From Dioscorea cayenensis subsp. rotundata (lineage: Eukaryota; Streptophyta; Magnoliopsida; Dioscoreales; Dioscoreaceae): DNA of 64,000 bases. The DNA lies in contig NC_052484.1 of the NCBI RefSeq assembly GCF_009730915.1, positions 3,934,054-3,998,053 on the forward strand. Reading direction: 5' to 3'. This document shows positions 10,197 through 20,410 of the stretch, one piece after another. Positions within the stretch are counted from its first letter, which is position 1. Each line of letters starts with the position of its first letter. Below the pieces are notes generated by a model. The model was not told where the DNA came from, did not search any database, and worked only from the letters and a program-made list of their open reading frames with translations. The translations under genes were made by a program, and so were the position numbers.

Positions 10197-11976
10197 ATTC
10201 TAGCCATTATTATTGTAATCTCACAAATACACACTTGTACATTCTCTACAATTTTTTGAAGGAGAAAAAATTCATCATAAATTTTATTTGATCAGTCATT
10301 CATTTGCCAGTTGAAGGAGTTTCTATCTTTCATATTTCTATTTTGAATCTTAAGAAATAGGAAACTAAAATTTATTCTTATCCATTGTGGTTTAAGCTTA
10401 CTATATTTATATATAGCATTTGAATTTTTCTAGACAGAGAAGGTCCACATAAAAGAAAAATTGATTAAGAGCACATGATCTGGCATCCAGGTATAGTTCA
10501 TAATTAGGTACAAAAAGCCTTTCTAAACTTATCTGCAGCCAGTTAGTTTCCACAAGTTAACTTGCATCTCATGATGCAATTTTTTCTTCATTTCTTCATA
10601 ATGAACTGATGCGCTCTCCTTTCTTTGGCAGGAAGAGCAGAACAAACACACTCAAATTAATTGTGAAAAGATGAAATCACAAGCATGAGCAAGATAATAA
10701 TAATTCAGAAAAAAAAAGAAAAAATTGCATGGAAATCACAAAATTGGTGGAAAACTTAAAATGGATGAGAGATTACAAATAGTAGATACTGCAGCCACCT
10801 CTCAACACTCTTACATAAGTCTCCTGATGACTCTCTGTCCTCTCATCGTAGCTCTTCACGGTCTTAACAAGTAAAAGATGTTATACATACATGTGTCAGA
10901 GAAACTCTAATGCTAATTGAACTCAAATCTTAGTCCTTATCCGGATTAAAATTACAATGGGACTTTTATTGCAATTTTGGTTTATATTGACTAAAGTCAC
11001 AAATCTACAACCTGAGAATTCAAATCACACCAACATATCCAAACCATGACTTTAACTCTCTTAATTGCAAAACACAAAACAACATTTACTTCTAAAGCAT
11101 ATATCTCTCATTCCAAAGAAATATAAAAATGAACATACAGTTTAGTATTGGTTCATGCCAAACCCTGAATCAAAACCAAAAATTTATAATCAGTTTTCCT
11201 ATTTTGGTTGCTTCAGGTTGCAAACTTCAACTCTGAGTCAATCTGGAAAAATAAATTAAAAGTTTTTTCTTCTGAACCCAACGTACTGATTTTCCATCAA
11301 AACTGAACCGTCAATCTGAATTGACTGGTTTTGTCTATTTTTTCAATTTGAACTAAGAAATGCTCACTTGTACTCCAAACAAGATAGCAATTTAGAACGA
11401 TAGATGTGATTTGTTTGATTGTGCTGTCATTAATTGGAAATATTTGTGTAGAAAAGCAGTGAATGTTCACAAAATAAAAATAAAAAATAAAAAAACTTGG
11501 CCTCTAATTTCTATTATTATGGATAATGGCCATTACATTTTGAATGGTTCAACATGATCAATGCCAACAATTTACATAAAACAGTGCATCAATTGAGAAC
11601 ATCACAAGAATCCCAAATTTCTCCAAAGCCAGTGTTGCCACTTAACAGATTAAGAAACTTAGAACTTATTGAAAGCTTTCTTAGTTTTCTTATATTTTTC
11701 ACTCTTGTGCTTCAGGTCACTCCAGTGACTATATTGGCAACTAAAATCTGAAACCATCACATCTAACTATTATCATGGCTTATGATGTAACTTACACTAT
11801 GCGTAGATCAGTTAACTAAATCCTAAACTAATACAAAGCCGTACCTCAGGGTTCAATTATAGTTTTACACCAAAATATTGGCCAACTTTCACATACAAGT
11901 GTCACAAAGAAAATTTACATACCCAAAAGAATTTGTGAATATATATACAAGTGTGGATTCCTAAGATCAGAAATGT
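10197..11976. other. Intergenic, left copy of a segmental duplication
   Basis: No gene seen. The sequence aligns in order with 15678-17552, for example the TTTCTTTGGCAGGAAGAGC phrase at about 10619 and again at about 16135. It reads like a decayed non-coding spacer. Confidence 0.65.
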
Positions 11977-12249
11977 TCAAAAACTACAAATTGCTAACTG
12001 TTGAGTACTATCCACAGCAAGAATAGTACATTCTGATTGGGAAGACATAAAAATGGAGCTAAGTAATGCCCTCTGCACTTCTTCTGAAACTCCTCTTCTT
12101 AATGTGGAGAGCGCATACTCCATGGATAACGCACCAGCGGGCAATGTGATCAGACCATCACCCAGGAACCCGAATCATAATGATCATCGGCTCTCAGTGA
12201 AGTGATCTTTCTCCCAAATGCTGTCACCTTCTGCCACTTCCTCGCGATC
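11977..12249 (-). pseudogene. SAUR pseudogene 2, internal deletion
   Basis: The minus strand gives an N-terminus ARKWQKVTAFGRKITSLRADDHYD that runs straight into the post-core region (LGDGLITLP, MEYALSTLRRGVSEEV) and a tail ending QQLAICSF at 11977. About 45 codons covering HFNVYT to KISEEE are deleted. The start codon is ATC instead of ATG when aligned with the sister copy at 17966. It is head-to-head with the intact copy at 13089. Confidence 0.85.
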
Positions 12250-13088
12250 TTACAGATGTTGATGAGAATCGATGAAAGTTTGGTGTATATGGACTTGTGT
12301 TAGCTGAAAAGAAAATGGGAGCTATATGCTTATATAAAGTGGAGGAACTTGAAAAGAGTATAATTTCGCCTATTGATGGTAGGGGCTAGATCATGTTCTA
12401 TGGCCTTTAGAAACAAACATGGAAATCAAAATTTTTACGATTTGTTGCTCCAGTGACCACAAAGAACACAACAAATGTGTTTGTGGTCTGCTTTGCATTT
12501 CCTTCTTATCTTGACAGTTCAATGACATGTCGGGTCATAGTTTAGACATTGTTTATGGTAAAGATATCCACCGATTTTAATTCTCGAATAAAAAGATGGG
12601 AAGAATGATGTGAATCAAAAGATGCTTATTAGCTGGTGGAAACAAACAGGTTTTCAAGAGTTAGACAGACCATATGCACAACCCTTCAGTGCTACATTAA
12701 GTACTCTTCGAGCAATTTGCACATGTGGAACTATGTAACACACAAATTGTGGCAATACGGAACCGAAAATCTGAACTGGCAAGGTGCATTGTTGTACTAT
12801 CCAGTACCATGAATTAAAACCTGGACCTGACATGTCATGTGACTATCAAGAAGATCAAGGAGGAATACAATGCAAACAACAAAAATCTCATCATCAAATT
12901 CCAAAATATTTCTGTCTATGTGTCCTCATCAAGTCCACAGAACATGGCCTTCATGCTATCATCAATAAGGGAAGCTATACTATTTCTCATCTATATATAA
13001 AGATATAACTGCCATTGTTTTAGCAGCCAAGACAAGCACAACTTTCATATACATTTAACTTTCATAATTCCTCATAAAAATCACTAAG
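12250..13088. promoter_or_regulatory. Shared divergent promoter region
   Basis: Lies between pseudogene 2 (minus) and SAUR copy 5 (plus). It carries the conserved box in a variant form at 12631-12650 and the TATA box at 12992-13001, 97 bp before the ATG. An ATGACATGTCGGGTCAT palindrome-like stretch at about 12520-12536 includes TGTCGG. Confidence 0.5.
12992..13001 (+). promoter_or_regulatory. TATA box of SAUR copy 5
   Basis: TATATATAAA, 97 bp before the ATG at 13089. Confidence 0.7.
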
Positions 13089-13505
13089 ATGGCCAGGAAG
13101 TGGCTTAAAATGGCAGCAATGGCAAGAAAGATCTCCTCACCAAGAGCCGATGATCACGCTGATTTCAGTGCATGCAGCACATCATCTATTGCGGAAAAAG
13201 GCCATTTCAATGTGTACACTTTGGAAGGGAAGCGGTTTATGATTCCCTTGGCATACCTGAACAATGTTGTTTTCAAGGAGCTCTTGAAGATATCTGAAGA
13301 AGAATTCGGATTGCCAGGTGATGGTCCAATTACATTGCCTTGTGACGCCATAGCCATGGAGTATGTCCTTTCCATGCTGAGCAGAGGAGTTTCTCAAGAA
13401 GTGGAGAAGGCATTGCTTAGCTCCATTTTCATTACTTGCCCATCCACATGCTCTACTTTTTCTGTACAAAATACTCAACAACACCCAACAATATGCAGTT
13501 TCTGA
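13089..13505 (+). CDS. SAUR-family auxin-responsive protein, copy 5
   Basis: Intronless, 138 residues: MARKWLKMAAMARK, Ser-rich linker with DDHADF, intact core with Pro84. Distinct features are AIAMEYVLSMLSRG (Ser98 for Arg, shared with copy 7) and EVEKALL. The tail has an extra His-Pro (QQHPTICSF). Sharing Ser98 with copy 7 supports the view that the two are sister copies from the segmental duplication. It is the plus partner of pseudogene 2. Confidence 0.94.
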   Translation: MARKWLKMAAMARKISSPRADDHADFSACSTSSIAEKGHFNVYTLEGKRFMIPLAYLNNVVFKELLKISEEEFGLPGDGPITLPCDAIAMEYVLSMLSRGVSQEVEKALLSSIFITCPSTCSTFSVQNTQQHPTICSF

Positions 13506-15263
13506 ATTCTCAGCATTCTTATTGTAATCTCACAGCTTCCCACTTGTACATTCTTACAGTTTTGTGATACTGAAAATTTTTACAAATTTCATTTGATCTG
13601 CCATTTACTTGTCGATCAGTAACACACCTACACTGCCATATTTTCTGATCTAATGTTATTAAGGTACAAACAAATCATGTAAACTAAATAAATAAATAAC
13701 GCAATGTAGCCATTTGCATTTCAAAACTTGTAAATGAACCTGGGCAACTTATTCAGGTAATTGTTTGAATAATTTTCTAAGTTTAAAGAAAAAATGATAA
13801 TGATCAGGGGATAGCTTCGATATCAAGCTGTAAAACTATTATATTTGTCAGAAGCAACTGATAACAGCTCAAATTTTCTTATTTACAAATTCTATTATCT
13901 ATCTAGAATCACCAATTTTTATAATTTTTTTGATAAAAATAGATAAACCACATCTTTATTAAATAAAAAACGTTGTTACAAACAATCGGAACAAAATATA
14001 ACAGGCTAACAAAACTAAATAGATGAGAAGGCAACAGATTTCCCCATTGGTGAACATGAGGCCAATCAGAAGGTAAGCTACAAACAAACAGAAAATACTA
14101 GTGACACCCGGGAAATAATTAGTAGGGGTGGATCATACATCCTAAGCGGCACAAGCTAGAGTGAATGCGGGGACAAATGCCTTAGCTAGGTCTGATATTG
14201 GGCATCATTTCAGCTGGATCAGTGGTGACCACCCTATTTTTCCTTAGAGGAACTGCTCAAAGACTCTAGATATCACCAGTGCAGCGCATGCGCAGAGGAT
14301 ATATGGCTCCCTTGAGCCCTTTCACTAGAGTAGTCATGTTATGTGCATACACCTTGCTTTGTCCAGAATAAATTCAAATTTATGATGCAAATTGAAAATT
14401 TGATCCATATTCTAAAAACATCAGAAGAAAAAGATTCATGTGATATAGAATTATTTATCTTATCCGTGCTAATAATGATAACAGATTGTTTAGCTAAACT
14501 TTTCAGAGATTGGCGCAATAACCTGATAAGGTATTTATGGATTTCCATATAATTATAGACTATACATCCTGCATTAATAGTAAACAATGGATAAACTCGA
14601 GCTTGATTTCTATTCGAACTAAACTGATTCAAACTTGAGCTCTCAAAATTAGAATTCAGACAAAATTAAGCAATTTCAAGCAGAGTTTGAGTGGGGCCTC
14701 AGCCCTATCAAGATATATATGCACTGATTTTATTTCCCAAATACAAAGAAGGTAAGAATGATGTGAACCAAAAGATGCAAATTAGCTGGTGGAAACTGAC
14801 AGGTATTAAGAGTTAGACAGACCATATGCACTACCCTTCAGTGCTACACTGAGTACTTTTCGGCAATTTGCACATGTGGACCTGCAGACCACACGAGTCG
14901 TGGCAGTACTGAACCAAAAATCTGAACTGGCAAGGAGCTTTGTTGTACTATCTATTATCATAGATTTAAATACCAGACCCAACATGTCATATGACTATCA
15001 AGAAGGTAATGTAGGAGAACACAATGCAAACCTCAAAACATCCGGGCCACACTTCATGTGACAATTGCAACACCAAGTCCAAATAAGTCACATTCTATGT
15101 CCTCTTATTAAGGCTACAAAACATGGCCTTGATGCTACTATGAATGAAGCTAAATTCTTTCTCACATATATATAAGACTATAGTGCCCATTGTTTAAGCA
15201 GCCAAGACGAGCACAACTCTCACATACACCAAACTTTCATCAGTTCGCATAAACATCCCTAAG
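13506..15263. other. Spacer between SAUR copies 5 and 6
   Basis: Aligns with the other spacers apart from an insertion of about 320 bp (listed separately). The conserved box is at 14784-14803, and a TATA-like ATATATATAA lies at 15166-15175. Confidence 0.6.
13920..14240 (-). mobile_element. Insertion resembling a non-LTR retroposon end
   Basis: The spacer after copy 1 runs without a break from ...CACCTATTTTTC to GGACTGTTCAAGGAG (about 5150-5180). Here the corresponding points are about 320 bp apart. Read on the minus strand, the extra DNA ends in A/T-rich tails (AATAAAGATGTGGTTTATC, then a GATAAAAATAGATAAA run in plus sense), as at the 3' end of a LINE or SINE. The flanks are only roughly similar (ACCAATTTTT and ACCCTATTTTT). 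The family is not identified. Confidence 0.4.
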
Positions 15264-15677
15264 ATGGCCAGAAAGTGGCAGAAAATGGCAGCAATGGCGA
15301 GAAAGATCTCCTCACCAAGAGCCGATAAGCGCTCTGATTTTAGTGCATGCAGTACATCATCTATTGTGGAAAAAGGCCATTTCAATGTGTACACTTTGGA
15401 AGGGAAGCGTTTTATGATTCCCTTGGCGTACTTGAACAATGTTGTTTTCAAGGAGCTTTTGAAGATATCTGAAGAAGAATTTGGATTGCCCGGCGATGGC
15501 CCGATCACATTGACTTGTGATGCTGTATCCATGGAGTATGTCCTTTCCATGCTAAGAAGAGGAGTTTCTCAAGAAGTGGAGAGGGCATTGCTTAGCTCCA
15601 TGTTCATTGATAGTCCATCCACATGCTCTACTTTTTCTATACAAAATACTCAACAGCTAACAATCTGTAGTTTTTGA
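15264..15677 (+). CDS. SAUR-family auxin-responsive protein, copy 6
   Basis: Intronless, 137 residues: MARKWQKMAAMARK, linker DKRSDF, SSIVEKGHF (Val for Ala before the Glu), intact core with Thr84 as in copies 1 and 3. The tail MFIDSPSTCSTFSIQN and the 3' flank resemble copy 4. The mix of a copy-1/3-like core residue with a copy-4-like tail and flank suggests gene conversion between paralogues. TATA-like sequence lies about 98 bp before the ATG. Confidence 0.94.
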   Translation: MARKWQKMAAMARKISSPRADKRSDFSACSTSSIVEKGHFNVYTLEGKRFMIPLAYLNNVVFKELLKISEEEFGLPGDGPITLTCDAVSMEYVLSMLRRGVSQEVERALLSSMFIDSPSTCSTFSIQNTQQLTICSF

Positions 15678-17552
15678 ATTATCAGCATTATTATTGTAAT
15701 GACACAAATACACACATGTACATTCACTACAGTTTTTTGATGGAGAAAAAATTCATCATAAATTCCATTTGATCAGTCATTCACTTGCCAGTTGAAGGAG
15801 TTTCTACCTTTCAGGTTTCTATTTTGAATTTTAAGAAATAGGAAACTAAAATTTAATCGTATCAATTGTGGTTTAAGCTTACTACATAAATATATATATC
15901 ATCTGAACTTTTCTAGACATCCACATGAAAAGAAAAAAATTCCTTAAGAGCGACATGATCTGGCATCCAGGAATAGTTCATGATCAGGTACAAATAGCCT
16001 ATCTAAACTTTTATAAAGCCAGATAGTTTCCACAAGCTAGTTTGCACCTCTTGATGCAATTCTTCTTTTTTTTAACCATTTCTTTGAGTGAAAGTGCACA
16101 TACATTTACATCTAATGACCTGATGCGCCTCTCCGTTCTTTGGCAGGAAGAGCGGAATGAACACACTCAAATCAACCAGGAAAAGTTGAAATCACAAGCA
16201 TGAGCAAGATATAATACAGGAAAAAAATTGGTGGAAAACTAAGAATGGATGAGAAGCAGATTTCACTAGCCTTTGGAAAGAAATTACAAATGGTAGATAC
16301 TGCACTACAGTTATCAATCGACACTCTCAGATAAGTCTCCTGATGAGTCTCCGTCCTCTCTCCGCAGCTCTCCGTCCTATATGTACATGTGTCTGAGAAG
16401 CTCTAATGCTAATTGAACTCAAACCTTAGTCCTTATCTGGATTAAAATTACAATGGCAGTTCCTCTGCAATTTTTAAGTCACAAATCGATAACCAGACAA
16501 TTCAAACCACACCAACACATCCACACCATGACTTTGCCTCTCATTTGTTGCAAAACACAAAACAACATTTACTTTCAAGGCATATGTCTCTCATTCCAAA
16601 GAAATGAAAAAATTGAACAAACTGTTAAGTATTGGTTCAGTGACCCAAATTACAAACACTAATATAATTAAGCCACTGTGGACCCTGAATCGAAACCAAA
16701 AGTTTATAATTAGTTTCCTATTTTGGTTGCCTCAGGTTGTAAATTTCAATTAGTTTCCTATTTTGGTTGCCTCAAGTTGTAAATTTCAAATGTTAGCTGA
16801 ACTGGGAAAAAAAATTAAGAGTTTTTTTCTTCTGAACTCAACTGAAATTTCTTCAAAACTGAACCGCCAATCATAATTGACTGGTTTAGTCTATTTTTTC
16901 AATATTAACTGAGTAATGCTCAACTGTACTCTAAGCAAGATAGCAATTTAAACCGCTCAATGTGATTTGCTTGTTTGTGCTGTTATTGGAAATATTTGTG
17001 TAAAAAAGCAGTGAATATTCAAATAAGAAAAAAAGAAAAAAACTTTGCTGCTAATTTGTATTATTATTGATATTGGTCATTGCTTTTGAATGGTTTAATA
17101 TAATCAATGACAACAAGATGCATAAAATGGCAGCATTGATTGAGAACATCACAACAATTTCTAATTTCTCCAAAACATGTGTTGCCACTTAAAAGATGAA
17201 GAAGAAACTTAGAACCTATCGAAGGCGAGCTTAGTTTTCTTATATTTTTTCACTCTTGTGCTTCAGGTCACACATAGTGACTAACATTTCATCCAAATAA
17301 AATTGTGATTTTATTTGCACTGAAAATCTGAAACCATCCCATCTAACAATTTTCATGCCTTATGATGTAAATTACACTATGCATAGATCAGTAAACTAAA
17401 TATAAAACCAATAAACAAAGCCATATCTCAGGGCTCAATTATAGTTTTACACCAAAATATTGAACTTTCACATGCAAATGTCACAAAGAAAGTTTCATGC
17501 CCAAAAAAATTTGCGAATATATATATATACAAGTGTGGAAGATTACAAATGT
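15678..17552. other. Intergenic, right copy of a segmental duplication
   Basis: Aligns with 10197-11976. It holds a perfect-start 40-bp tandem duplication at 16711-16750 and 16751-16790 (TAGTTTCCTATTTTGGTTGC...). No gene seen. Confidence 0.65.
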
Positions 17553-17966
17553 TCAAAAATTACAAATCGGTAACTGTTCAGTATTATCCACAGTAAGAAT
17601 AGAACATTTTGATTGGCAAGACATAAAAATCGAGCTAAGCAATGCCCTCTCCATTTCTTCCAAAACTCCTCTTTTTAACATAGAGAGCATATACTCCATG
17701 GATAACGTGTCACAAGGCAATGTGATCGGACCATCACCTGGTTATCCAAATTCTTCTTCTGATATCTTCAAGAGCTCCATGAAAACAACATTCTTTAGGT
17801 ATGCCAAGGGAATCATAAAAAGTTTCCTGTCTATAGGGTTTACATTGAAATGGGCTTTCTCTGCAACAGATGATGTACTACATGAGTTGAAATCATAATG
17901 TTCATTGGCTCTTGGTGAAGTGATCTTTCTCTCAAATGCTGCAACCTTCTTCCACTTCCTCATCAT
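17553..17966 (-). pseudogene. SAUR pseudogene 3, single nonsense codon
   Basis: The minus strand encodes a full-length copy of exactly 137 codons from ATG 17966 (MMRKWKKVAAFERK). It runs through a recognisable core (AEKAHFNV, FMIPLAYLKNVVF, LLKISEEEFG) and past the break to MEYMLSMLKRGV and a tail ending CNF. The only disabling change I see is TAA at 17742-17744, where the sister copy at 20410 has TTA (Leu, in EEFGLPG). The GHF motif reads AHF, and DGKRF reads DRKLF, so it has also diverged in sequence. It may be a young pseudogene or a base-call error. It is head-to-head with copy 7. Confidence 0.85.
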
Positions 17967-18751
17967 CTTACGGATGTTGATGAGAATCAATGAAAGTTTG
18001 GTGTATATGGACTTGTCTTAGCTGAAAAGAAAATGAGAACTATATGCTTATATAAAGTGGAGGAACTTGAAAGAGTATAATTTCACCGATTGATGGTAGG
18101 GGTTAGATACAAACATGGATGGGCACAAAGAATGCAACATATGTGTTTGTGGTCTGCTTTGCATTTCCTTCTTATCTTGACAGTTCCATGACATGCCGGG
18201 TCATAGTTTAGACATTGTTTTTGGTAAAAATATGCACCGTATTTGATACTCAAATACAAAGAAAAGAATTATGTGAATTAAAAGATGCATATTAGCTGGT
18301 GGAAACTGACAGGTTTTCAAGAGTTAGACAGACCATATGCACTGCCAGTCAGTGCTACATTAAGTACTCTTTGGGCAATTTGCTCATGTGGACCTATGTA
18401 ACAGAATTTGTCGCAATACGGAACCGAAAATCTGAACTGGCAAGGTGCATTGTTGTACTGTCTAGTACCATGAATTAAAAACCTGGACCCGACATGTCAT
18501 ATGACTATCAAGAAGATCAAGGAGGAAAATGCATGCAAACCACAAAAATTTCATCATCAAATTCCAAAATGTTTCTTTCTATGTGCCCTCACGAAGTCCA
18601 CAGAACATGGCCTTAATGCTATCATTAATGAGGGAAGCTATACTCCTTCTCGCCAATATATAAATATATAGCTGCCATTATTTTTGCAGCCAAGACAAGC
18701 ACAACTTTCATATAAACCAAACTTTCATCATTTCTTATAAGCATCACTAAG
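17967..18751. promoter_or_regulatory. Shared divergent promoter region
   Basis: Lies between pseudogene 3 (minus) and SAUR copy 7 (plus). It holds the conserved box at 18294-18313, CCGACA (TGTCGG on the other strand) at 18489-18494, and TATATAAA at 18657-18664, 95 bp before the ATG. Confidence 0.5.
18657..18664 (+). promoter_or_regulatory. TATA box of SAUR copy 7
   Basis: TATATAAA, 95 bp before the ATG at 18752. Confidence 0.65.
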
Positions 18752-19165
18752 ATGGCCAGGAAGTGGCAGAAAGTGGCAGCAATGGCAAGAAAGATCTCCT
18801 CACCAAGAGCCAATGATTGCTCTGATTTCAGTGCATGCAGTACATCATCTATTGCGGAAAAAGGCCATTTCAATGTGTACACTTTGGAAGGGAAGCGGTT
18901 TATGATTCCCTTGGCATACCTAAACAATGTTGTTTTCAAGGAGCTCTTGAAGATATCCGAAGAAGAATTCGGATCACCGGGCGACGGTCCAATCACATTG
19001 CCTTGTGACGCCACATCCATGGAATATGTCCTTTCCATGTTGAGCAGAGGAGTTTCCCAAGAAGTAGAGAGGGCATTGCTTAGCTCCATTTTCACTGCTT
19101 GCCCATCCACATGCTCTACTTTTTCTGTACACCATACTCAGCAGCAAACAATCTGCAGTTTTTGA
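18752..19165 (+). CDS. SAUR-family auxin-responsive protein, copy 7
   Basis: Intronless, 137 residues: MARKWQKVAAMARK, linker NDCSDF, core intact except EEFGSPGDG, where Ser75 replaces the Leu found in every other intact copy. ATSMEYVLSMLSRG shares Ser98 with copy 5. The tail is FTACPSTCSTFSVHHTQQQTICSF. Plus partner of pseudogene 3. The Leu75-to-Ser change falls at the same residue that is nonsense in pseudogene 3, which I take as coincidence. Confidence 0.94.
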   Translation: MARKWQKVAAMARKISSPRANDCSDFSACSTSSIAEKGHFNVYTLEGKRFMIPLAYLNNVVFKELLKISEEEFGSPGDGPITLPCDATSMEYVLSMLSRGVSQEVERALLSSIFTACPSTCSTFSVHHTQQQTICSF

Positions 19166-19996
19166 ATTCTTGACATCTTGATTATGATCTCACAAATCGA
19201 TATTTGTACATTCTTCACAGTTTTGTGATTACTAAATTTATCAAAAAAATCATTTGATCAATAGTTTATTTGCTGATTGCCATGACTAACATCGACACCA
19301 CTATATTTCCCAATCTAATGGTATTAACGTACATAGGTATCCAATGAGAAAACATGTTAAAGTGGAAGTATTTGCAATTCAAAATAAATAAATGGACGTC
19401 TACAGTGTATTCATCAGGTCATTGGTTGAATAATTTCCTTAATTTGCAAAGAATGCGTAACTGATAATTACCAAGAATAGTTTCCAATAGCAAGCCATTA
19501 ATTTATTACATTTGACAGAAACAGTTCTGAACTGCTCATTTTTTCTTGGTTAACTATTCTCTAAACTATCAATGGCGGAGAAGCATAAGTCAGAAACATC
19601 AATTGAGAACATCAAACTCCTAGGATTGTCTTACCAGTGACAGGAAGAGGAAGATGATTAAAAAACTCAGACCTTTGCCAAAGACCAGATCACTTATCTG
19701 GATCTTCCTTTTGCTGTCTTATGACCACTTTGAGATTTCATTCTGACCAAATTGCAGTTTACTGACACTGAAATCATCCCCTCAAAGATTTTTCATGGGT
19801 TATAATGTCACTGACACCATTTATATATCAAAAGCTAAATATTCAGCTAATAAACAGTCGCATCTCAGGGTTGATGTACACTTTCAGACCAAAACAGAAC
19901 ATATTCATATACAAGTGTCTCAAAGAAAATTTAGAAGCAAAAAATTAAGAGTATATTTGTATATAAACAAGTGTTGATTTGTAAGATTACAAATGT
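19166..19996. other. Spacer between copy 7 and the minus copy 8
   Basis: The two genes converge here (tail to tail). Shared 3' UTR phrases on the left, nothing else recognised. Confidence 0.55.
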
Positions 19997-20410
19997 TCAA
20001 AAACTACGAATAGCTGACTGTTGAGTATTATCCACAGTAAGACTCAAACATTTTGATTGGCAAGACATGAAAATGGAGCTAACTAATGCTCTCTCCACTT
20101 CTTCTGAAACTCCTCTTCTTAACATGGAAAGCACATATTCCATAGAGACCTCATCACAAGGCAATGTGATCGGACCATCACCCGGTAACCCAAATTCTTC
20201 CTCTGATATCTTCAAGAACTCTGTGAAAACAACATTATTTAGGTATGACAAGGGAATTATAAATCGCTTCCCGTCTATAGTGTAAACATTGAAATGACCC
20301 TTCTCTACAACTGATGATGTACTGCATGCATTGAAATCAGAATGCTCATTGGCTCTTGGTGAGACAATCTTCCTCCCTAATGTTGCTACTTTCTGCCATT
20401 TTCTCCCCAT
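19997..20410 (-). CDS. SAUR-family auxin-responsive protein, copy 8
   Basis: The only intact minus-strand copy: intronless, 137 residues from ATG 20410 (MGRKWQKVATLGRK). The frame stays open upstream but only from a TTG, so 20410 is the start. The core is intact (EKGHFNVYTIDGKRF, FIIPLSYL, EEFGLPGDGPITLPCDE, MEYVLSMLRRGVSEEVERAL). Differences from the plus copies are TIDGKRF for TLEGKRF, FTEFLKISE for FKELLKISE, and a tail with SCQSKCLSLTVDNTQQ ending IRSF instead of ICSF. These features are shared with the minus pseudogenes, so the minus copies form their own lineage. A TATA-like run lies at about 20499-20509. Confidence 0.94.
   Translation of the reverse strand: MGRKWQKVATLGRKIVSPRANEHSDFNACSTSSVVEKGHFNVYTIDGKRFIIPLSYLNNVVFTEFLKISEEEFGLPGDGPITLPCDEVSMEYVLSMLRRGVSEEVERALVSSIFMSCQSKCLSLTVDNTQQSAIRSF

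Noticed and set aside
18625..19110. Long antisense open frames opposite most SAUR copies (up to 161 codons)
   Set aside because: They recur because the sense genes are near-copies of each other and their codon use leaves one antisense frame open. They have no family resemblance of their own, and the sense frame carries the SAUR domain.
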